Shown piece after piece: positions 14,790 to 18,525 of a stretch of 18,525 nucleotides of DNA. Source of the stretch: Aliicoccus sp041838435 (GTDB lineage: Bacteria; Bacillota; Bacilli; Staphylococcales; Salinicoccaceae); NCBI GenBank assembly GCA_041838435.1, contig JBGYPO010000131.1, positions 1 to 18,525 of the forward strand. The letters are read 5' to 3'. A program made the position numbers and the translations under genes. Within the stretch, counting starts at the first letter, position 1. The number at the start of each line of letters is the position of its first letter. The notes beneath the pieces are model-generated. The model worked only from the letters and a program-made list of their open reading frames with translations. It searched no databases and was not told where the DNA came from.

Positions 14790-14825
14790 CAGGCTATCTT
14801 CTTGTGTGGGATAGTCTGTTTTTTT
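14790..14825 (+). terminator. Probable original rpsI terminator, displaced by the island
   Basis: CAGGCTATC (14790-14798) pairs with GATAGTCTG (14810-14818, one G-T) around an 11-base loop, followed by seven Ts (14819-14825). It begins 16 bases after the right attachment copy, the distance expected for the terminator of an uninterrupted rpsI. Confidence 0.85.
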
Positions 14826-15174
14826 ATAAATATATTTAGGATTATTGTTAAGCTAAAACAAATAGTTCATTCATTCACAAAACCAGGGTTGTTTACAGGT
14901 TTGACGTGCATCCCCTTAAGTTTGCAGATGAAATAAAAATTCTGTAAACATAGGGGGAATTCTTATGGCTCGACATAGAAATTTTAAAGAAAAGATACAA
15001 ATCTTTGGGAGAAAAAAATAACTATTGGGAAAATCGAGATTTTGTTACATTAATATTTAAATGGCTTGGCTGAACACGATTGTCACCATTTTAACAAATC
15101 GAAAATTCTTTAAGTTATTAAACTAAAGGGTGCAATCCCTGCAGAAGGAATCTGTTTTTAAGCAGGATTAACAA
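14826..15174. other. Gene-poor stretch with a dyad and short broken frames
   Basis: No convincing gene in about 350 bp. A perfect inverted repeat GTTTACAG (14891-14898) / CTGTAAAC (14942-14949) stands before a good Shine-Dalgarno (AGGGGGA, 14952-14958) and an ATG (14965) that opens only 18 codons (14965-15021, MARHRNFKEKIQIFGRKK). A frame shifted by one base runs from 14954 to TGA 15071-15073 and reads more like protein (KRYKSLGEKNNYWENRDFV). Together they may be a frameshifted gene remnant; I do not recognise a family. CCTGC/GCAGG (about 15137-15166) forms a weak dyad before the fic promoter. Confidence 0.4.
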
Positions 15175-15183
15175 TGGTATAAT
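15175..15183 (+). promoter_or_regulatory. Extended -10 promoter of the Fic toxin-antitoxin operon
   Basis: TGGTATAAT gives a perfect TATAAT (15178-15183) with the TGn extension. The -35 position (about 15155-15160) is only T-rich, as tolerated by extended -10 promoters. The start codon of the antitoxin gene is 30 bases downstream. The CCTGC/GCAGG dyad overlaps the spacer region and could be the operator for autoregulation (inference). Confidence 0.6.
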
Positions 15184-15212
15184 ATGAGTATGAACAATTG
15201 GAGGTGTAGGGA

Positions 15213-15401
15213 TTGAAGCTAGATGTCAATAAACCTCAGTTAACAATTATGGGTGTTAAGTTTAACAATCAGAAAGAATTTAGAGGTGCGTTATACGCAA
15301 TTAGTTCAAATATGATTGAAGGCTGGCAGCCTACTAAACAAGATGTTGAGCAGGTGAGGGAATATCTTGTTTTAAAACAAAAAGAAAAATCCGATGACTA
15401 G
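15213..15401 (+). CDS. VbhA-like antitoxin of a class I Fic module
   Basis: A 62-residue protein starting with TTG after GGAGGTG (15200-15206). Residues 32-37 read SNMIEG, the (S/T)xxxE(G/N) motif of Fic inhibitors. In class I modules this glutamate enters the Fic active site and blocks productive ATP binding. The sequence around it (YAISSNMIEGWQPTKQDVEQVREYL) resembles the inhibitory helix of VbhA-type antitoxins. The gene overlaps the downstream fic gene by 8 bases, so the two are translationally coupled with the antitoxin made first. Function rests on the motif and the partner. Confidence 0.78.
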   Translation: MKLDVNKPQLTIMGVKFNNQKEFRGALYAISSNMIEGWQPTKQDVEQVREYLVLKQKEKSDD

Positions 15402-16008
15402 AAGAAGATATGCCTCATATAACTATGAGGACCCGGATGAATTATATGTATACCCGGACAGCGGGGTTCTGAGAAATATTCTTAACATAAAATCTCCACA
15501 AGAATTACAAATTAAAGAGTATCGTATTGTTACGAATAAATTACTTGATTTATTCGAAAATCCCATTCCTGTCTATTCGATGGAAGAAATCCAGAAGATC
15601 CATCGATTCCTTTTTGAAGAGATTTATCACTGGGCTGGAGAATTTCGGCATGTCAATATATCAAAAGATGGGAATCCCTTTATGGCAATACAGGCTTTTG
15701 ATACCGGTACAGAATATATGAATAAACTAATAACAGATTATTATCGGCAAGCAAATGATAAGTCCTCAATTATAAAATCTTTAGCAGAGATATTGGATAA
15801 TTTAAATTATATGCACGCATTTAGAGAAGGGAACGGCAGAACACAAAGAGAAGTCATTAGAGTACTTGCTTTAGTAAAGGGATATATACTGGAAATAAAT
15901 CTAAATTTAGGTGATGACATATATCATTTATATATGGATGGAACGGTTAACGGAGACACCAGTTTATTGGAAAAATTATTCGCTAGAATAATGGAAACAG
16001 GAATTTAG
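15394..16008 (+). CDS. Fic-domain toxin (AMP-transferase)
   Basis: A 204-residue Fic/DOC protein. The complete motif HAFREGNGRTQR (141-152; consensus HxFx(D/E)GNGRxxR) contains the catalytic H141, acidic E145 and anion-binding loop, so it should be able to transfer AMP from ATP to a target hydroxyl. WAGEFR (80-85) is the usual upstream segment of the fold. There is no C-terminal inhibitory helix or extra domain; the target cannot be predicted. In VbhT and FicT toxins the targets are GyrB and ParE, a precedent rather than evidence. Start ATG 15394 overlaps the antitoxin gene. Confidence 0.9.
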   Translation: MTRRRYASYNYEDPDELYVYPDSGVLRNILNIKSPQELQIKEYRIVTNKLLDLFENPIPVYSMEEIQKIHRFLFEEIYHWAGEFRHVNISKDGNPFMAIQAFDTGTEYMNKLITDYYRQANDKSSIIKSLAEILDNLNYMHAFREGNGRTQREVIRVLALVKGYILEINLNLGDDIYHLYMDGTVNGDTSLLEKLFARIMETGI

Positions 16009-16019
16009 GAGGTAGTTGA

Positions 16020-16202
16020 ATGAGCACAAAAGAGGAAGTTATAAAAATGATTGAAGACCTGCCTAATAATACCACTTTAGATGAAATTATCGAACAACTC
16101 TCTGTTAAAGCCAAGATTGAAAAAGGAATTGAACAAATGAATAATGGGGAGTTTTATTCCCATGAAGAAGTAAAGGAAAAATTTGCTAAATGGTTGAATT
16201 AA
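16020..16202 (+). CDS. RelB/ParD-like antitoxin, orphaned
   Basis: A 60-residue protein starting 11 bp after the fic stop, with AGGAGGTAG (16006-16014) as Shine-Dalgarno. The layout, an N-terminal helix (EEVIKMIEDLPNNTTLDEIIEQLSV) followed by KAKIEKGIEQMNNGEFYSHEEVKEKFAKWLN, is that of a common Firmicute antitoxin family that pairs with RelE/ParE toxins. Its C-terminal half is the usual toxin-wrapping part. The expected toxin gene directly downstream is reduced to a 21-codon remnant, so this antitoxin has no local partner. It may still act as an anti-toxin against homologues elsewhere. Confidence 0.75.
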   Translation: MSTKEEVIKMIEDLPNNTTLDEIIEQLSVKAKIEKGIEQMNNGEFYSHEEVKEKFAKWLN

Positions 16203-16203
16203 G

Positions 16204-16269
16204 ATGGACGAAATAGAAGTTCTCCGTATTCTCCAGAGCACTAGAGATTATCCTCAATTAAATGAATAA
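16204..16269 (+). pseudogene. Remnant of a ParE/RelE toxin gene (C-terminal end only)
   Basis: Starting 1 base after the antitoxin stop, ATG opens 21 codons, MDEIEVLRILQSTRDYPQLN and a final E. The stretch DEIEVLRILQSTRDYPQL closely resembles the extreme C-terminus of ParE/RelE toxins, where an EIEVLRI strand is followed by an (H/Q)S(S/T)RD motif. A full toxin is about 90-105 residues, so roughly the first three quarters are missing. The reading frame is preserved across the deletion. Identification is by eye from a short stretch. Confidence 0.65.
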
Positions 16270-16306
16270 CATCATAACTATAGAAATCGTTATGATGTTA
16301 TTTTTT
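16267..16306 (+). terminator. Terminator of the toxin-antitoxin block
   Basis: TAACATCATAAC (16267-16278) pairs with GTTATGATGTTA (16289-16300), a 12-bp perfect stem with a 10-base loop, followed by six Ts (16301-16306). The stop codon of the toxin remnant lies in its left arm. It also faces the convergent minus-strand gene that ends at 16354. Confidence 0.9.
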
Positions 16307-16353
16307 GTTTACTCTGTAGACTTAAGGGTATTTCAGGTTAATGACTTATACGG

Positions 16354-16896
16354 CTAATTTAACTCAAATGCATCTATATTCGCCTTCATAACCGATTGCA
16401 TGAGATAGAGTGCATAGTCATTATTCTCTTTTACTTCAGAGGCCATGCAGTTGCTTGGTATATGAATTTCCATCTGATGCATGTAAGCATCTTGTGCAGT
16501 GAATAAAATACAGATATCACCAGCAACACCCGCAAGGATGAGATGGTCTTTATCGAGTTCTGTAAGCAGTGACAGAAGCGGCGTCTGGAAAAAAGCAGAA
16601 TGCTGCGGTTTAATTAAGAAATAATCATCTGAAGTCGGTTTAATCTTATCAATGATTTCTTTACTGTTTTCATTTGTACAGAACTCTAAAATTTTATTAA
16701 AATCTGCCTGCCATAAACCGTAATGATCATTCACGTAAATAACGGGAAGATCATTGTCGAGGGCAAACTGTTTTAATTTTATAATATTCGGTAATATTTG
16801 TTTTGTGTGTTCCAGTAAATTTTCGCTGCCTGGAAAATCAAAAGTATTGATAAGATCAACAAACACGACAGCAGTTCTATCAAGATTTTCTTTCAT
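16354..16896 (-). CDS. Isochorismatase-family cysteine hydrolase
   Basis: A 180-residue cytosolic protein with the isochorismatase-like fold. The catalytic triad is visible: D14 in VFVDLINTFD, K96 in LIKPQHSAFF and C129 in LAGVAGDICILFT (the GxxxDxC motif). This superfamily includes nicotinamidases, ureidoacrylate and N-carbamoyl hydrolases; the substrate cannot be told from sequence. The minus-strand ATG at 16896 has AAAGGAGAAG upstream; an ATG seven codons earlier overlaps that Shine-Dalgarno and is not used. It is convergent with the toxin-antitoxin block and divergent from the GNAT gene. Confidence 0.85.
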   Translation of the reverse strand: MKENLDRTAVVFVDLINTFDFPGSENLLEHTKQILPNIIKLKQFALDNDLPVIYVNDHYGLWQADFNKILEFCTNENSKEIIDKIKPTSDDYFLIKPQHSAFFQTPLLSLLTELDKDHLILAGVAGDICILFTAQDAYMHQMEIHIPSNCMASEVKENNDYALYLMQSVMKANIDAFELN

Positions 16897-17010
16897 CACG
16901 CTTCTCCTTTTATTCATTATGATAAGAATAGTTATTTATAGCCTAAAATTAAGATTTAAAACTTGAGGACTGTGGTGTAAGAATAAAATAGTATAAGGGG
17001 CGTGTACATT

Positions 17011-17520
17011 ATGAAGAAAGTAATCGAAACAGACAGGCTTTATCTCAGAGAACTGGTCGTTGAAGATAAAAAGGCGTTGTCTAAAGTACTTTCGGACCCA
17101 GAATCTATGGAGTACTATCCAGAGCCGTTTAGTGATGAGAAAGTTGAACATTGGATTCAAAGGAATCTCGATAATTATGAGAAATATAATCATGGTATGT
17201 GGGCAGTCATTTTGAAAGATGGAGATGTATTTCTTGGGGACTGCGGGATTACAATGCAGAATATAGACGGTGAAATATTACCGGAGCTTGGCTTTCATAT
17301 TATAAAAGAATATTGCAATCATGGCTATGCAACAGAAGCGGCAATTGCATGTAAAGATTATGCGTTTGATACTTTGAAGTTGCCATGGCTGTTTTCGTAT
17401 ACGACTGTTGATAATGTTGCGTCACAGAAAGTTGCACAGAATGTCGGTATGCAGCAGTATAAGGTATTTGAGAGAGAAGGTAAAGAGCTCGTGGCGCAGG
17501 TTATAAATAACAATAAGTGA
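17011..17520 (+). CDS. GNAT-family N-acetyltransferase, RimJ/RimL-like
   Basis: A 169-residue acetyltransferase of the RimJ/RimL-like (Acetyltransf_3) type: it begins with ETDRLYLRELVVEDKKAL (6-23), and the acetyl-CoA pyrophosphate loop is NHGYATEA (103-110) after ELGFHIIKEY. The C-terminal NVASQKVAQNVGM is the usual motif B. Members acetylate ribosomal protein N-termini, amino acids or drugs; the substrate is not evident. The ATG at 17011 is chosen; TAAGGGG ends 10 bases upstream, a long spacing, while a GTG at 17002 is too close to it. It is divergent from the hydrolase gene, and its stop lies about 30 bp before the repeat array. Confidence 0.85.
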   Translation: MKKVIETDRLYLRELVVEDKKALSKVLSDPESMEYYPEPFSDEKVEHWIQRNLDNYEKYNHGMWAVILKDGDVFLGDCGITMQNIDGEILPELGFHIIKEYCNHGYATEAAIACKDYAFDTLKLPWLFSYTTVDNVASQKVAQNVGMQQYKVFEREGKELVAQVINNNK

Positions 17521-17550
17521 TAGATTTGGATTTTAGGAGAGGTGCGTTGG

Positions 17551-17756
17551 CATTTCTTGCTATGCTGTGCAACTCAAGCCCGTTATTTAGACCTCGAGTT
17601 GCATTTCTTGTCTTGCCGTGCAACTCAAGCCCGATATTTTGTCCTCGAGTTGCATTTCTTGTCTTGCCGTGCAACTCAAGCCCGATATTTTATCCTCGAG
17701 TTGCATTTCTTGCCTTTCCGTGCAACTCAAGCCTGATATTTCCAGCTCGAGTTGCA
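17551..17756. repeat. 51-bp tandem array of inverted repeats, four units
   Basis: TGCAACTC begins at 17568, 17619, 17670 and 17721; its complement GAGTTGCA begins at 17596, 17647, 17698 and 17749. All are spaced exactly 51 bp. Within a unit the arms enclose 20 bases (for example AAGCCCGATATTTTGTCCTC); between units 15 bases (TTTCTTGTCTTGCCG). Each arm can therefore pair with a neighbour on either side. Units 2 and 3 differ at one base, with more changes at the ends, and a degenerate half unit starts the array. It separates two convergent genes. Because 51 is a multiple of three, several frames stay open; I treat these as non-coding. Confidence 0.92.
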
Positions 17757-17764
17757 TTAAAAAT

Positions 17765-18178
17765 CTATTTTTCACTAGTCAAAGAAATAATCTTATTTAA
17801 TAATTCATCTAGGGTACCGAAACATTTTTCAACTTCTGGTATATGATAAAATGTACTAGTTGTTTCAACGTTATTTATCTCTCCATTCGATGAGTAAAGA
17901 AAAACTTTCTTTTCTTGTCCTAGTGCGATACCTAGTTCAGTATGAGTGCCTTTCCCGCCAGGTAAAAGAACTACAATAAAATCAGATTCCAATATTCCAT
18001 TTTTCTCTCTTATTCCTATATCTCGCAAGTCGTCGAAACTTAAACTTCGCAATTCTTTCTTTTTTGCGTGTTGTGTCCAGTCATAAGTCAGGGTATAACC
18101 CTCTTTCTTTAAGAGCTTAGTAATGTAACTAACGGATTCTAAGTTTCTAAAACTTGAAGCTACATAAAATTTTTTCAT
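17765..18178 (-). CDS. Nucleoside 2-deoxyribosyltransferase-like protein
   Basis: A 137-residue protein with a nucleoside 2-deoxyribosyltransferase-like fold: N-terminal MKKFYVASSFRN (strand and loop), a hydrophobic ESDFIVVLLPGG (64-75) with D66, then KGTHTELGIALG (76-87), the family GTxxELGxA motif with candidate nucleophile E81. Length suits the small family. It could act on nucleosides or nucleotides, or belong to the related TIR/NDT-like nucleotide-sensing proteins; sequence alone does not separate these. The ATG at 18178 has AAAGGAGAG upstream at a rather long spacing; earlier starts up to 18268 lack support. It ends beside the 51-bp array. Confidence 0.7.
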   Translation of the reverse strand: MKKFYVASSFRNLESVSYITKLLKKEGYTLTYDWTQHAKKKELRSLSFDDLRDIGIREKNGILESDFIVVLLPGGKGTHTELGIALGQEKKVFLYSSNGEINNVETTSTFYHIPEVEKCFGTLDELLNKIISLTSEK

Positions 18179-18247
18179 TCTTAAAGCTACTCTCCTTTTT
18201 AAAGTAAATTGTCGGAAGGTGCTATTTATTATTGATAAATCTTCTTC

Positions 18248-18275
18248 ATTATAAACACTGCTCAGCAAAAGTCAG
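18248..18275 (-). promoter_or_regulatory. Possible promoter of the deoxyribosyltransferase-like gene
   Basis: On the minus strand TATAAT (18253-18248) is preceded by a 16-base spacer and CTGACT (18275-18270), a four-of-six match to TTGACA. It lies about 70 bases before the ATG at 18178, in the 130-bp gap after the MOSC gene. The -10 is perfect and the -35 moderate. Confidence 0.45.
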
Positions 18276-18308
18276 TATATTCTATATGTCAAAATCGCAA
18301 TTAAAGAA

Positions 18309-18525
18309 TCACAATATCTTCAAAAATCGATTCCGCCACTCCTCAGACAGGGCATCAACTTTCAAAATCTTTTCAATAGATTCCTTATCATCTTTTTGAT
18401 GAAATAAAATCTGTGTTGCAAATGCGACAGTGATGCCATTTGAATCTTTCTCTAAAAGCGTAATTTCTGAGTCCAAATTAATTATTCCTTCTTCCAGCAC
18501 TCTAAAAAAGTAGCCGGTTAAATTT
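18309..18525 (-). CDS. MOSC-domain protein, YiiM-like (C-terminal part; gene runs off the window)
   Basis: The minus-strand frame is open to the right edge, giving 72 residues and stopping at 18309. It reads NLTGYFFRVLEEGIINLDSE, then ITLLEKDSNGITVA and an alpha-helical end (SIEKILKVDALSEEWRNRFLKIL). The YFFRVLEEGII motif followed by EITLLE is the end of a MOSC domain, and the helical tail matches the 3-alpha domain of YiiM-type proteins, linked to molybdenum-cofactor-dependent detoxification of N-hydroxylated compounds in E. coli. The catalytic cysteine would lie outside the window. A GTG at 18500 is internal, not the start. Confidence 0.75.
   Translation of the reverse strand, partial: NLTGYFFRVLEEGIINLDSEITLLEKDSNGITVAFATQILFHQKDDKESIEKILKVDALSEEWRNRFLKIL

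Noticed and set aside
14727..14936. A 69-codon plus-strand frame.
   Set aside because: It runs through the right attachment copy and the terminator hairpin and its T tract; hydrophobic content comes from the T-rich terminator. No ribosome-binding site.
17551..17756. CRISPR array.
   Set aside because: The whole 51-bp unit repeats, including what would be spacers; there are no unique spacers and no cas genes.
17517..17846. Several overlapping open frames across the 51-bp array, including a minus-strand frame with a 17-residue periodic product (MQLEDKISGLSCTARQE type).
   Set aside because: A 51-bp period keeps all frames in phase and open by construction; none has a Shine-Dalgarno and composition is not protein-like. 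Treated as a non-coding repeat.

Overview
The window looks like a low-GC Firmicute of the family Staphylococcaceae, most likely Macrococcus. The ribosomal proteins, SecY, Adk and IF1 read as close to staphylococcal sequences. The order rplQ - ecfA1 - ecfA2 - ecfT - truA - rplM - rpsI is the usual Bacillus/Staphylococcus one. The genus is inferred partly from knowledge that Macrococcus carries islands integrated at the 3' end of rpsI, a structure also seen here. Identifications come from reading the sequence; no database search was run.

Positions 1-8471 are the distal part of the S10-spc-alpha supercluster: rplX, rplE, rpsN (zinc form), rpsH, rplF, rplR, rpsE, rpmD, rplO, secY, adk, infA, rpmJ (zinc form), rpsM, rpsK, rpoA, rplQ, then a terminator. 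All are on the + strand, closely packed, each with a good Shine-Dalgarno. No map gene lies between adk and infA. That gap instead holds nested inverted repeats that could mask the infA ribosome-binding site.

Positions 8472-12883 hold the energy-coupling-factor transporter core (EcfA1, EcfA2, EcfT) overlapping truA, then a YIP1-family membrane protein and a small orphan ORF without a visible ribosome-binding site, closed by a strong terminator. A consensus promoter and an L13-type leader precede rplM-rpsI.

Positions 13887-18525 are accessory. The last 23 coding bases of rpsI, its stop codon and two more bases recur exactly 860 bp downstream as a 28-bp perfect direct repeat. This is the footprint of a site-specific integration. 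The segment between the repeats is a small remnant with no integrase. It carries its own terminator, a truncated AlbA_2/RecG-like gene, and two tandem pairs of an 11-bp CCGGACGATAA repeat. The apparent native rpsI terminator now lies beyond the right repeat. Next come a Fic toxin with a VbhA-like antitoxin, an orphan RelB/ParD-like antitoxin followed by the last 20 codons of a deleted ParE/RelE toxin, a terminator, a minus-strand isochorismatase-family hydrolase and a plus-strand GNAT acetyltransferase. A 51-bp tandem array of inverted repeats sits between the GNAT gene and a convergent nucleoside deoxyribosyltransferase-like gene. A partial MOSC-domain gene runs off the right edge.
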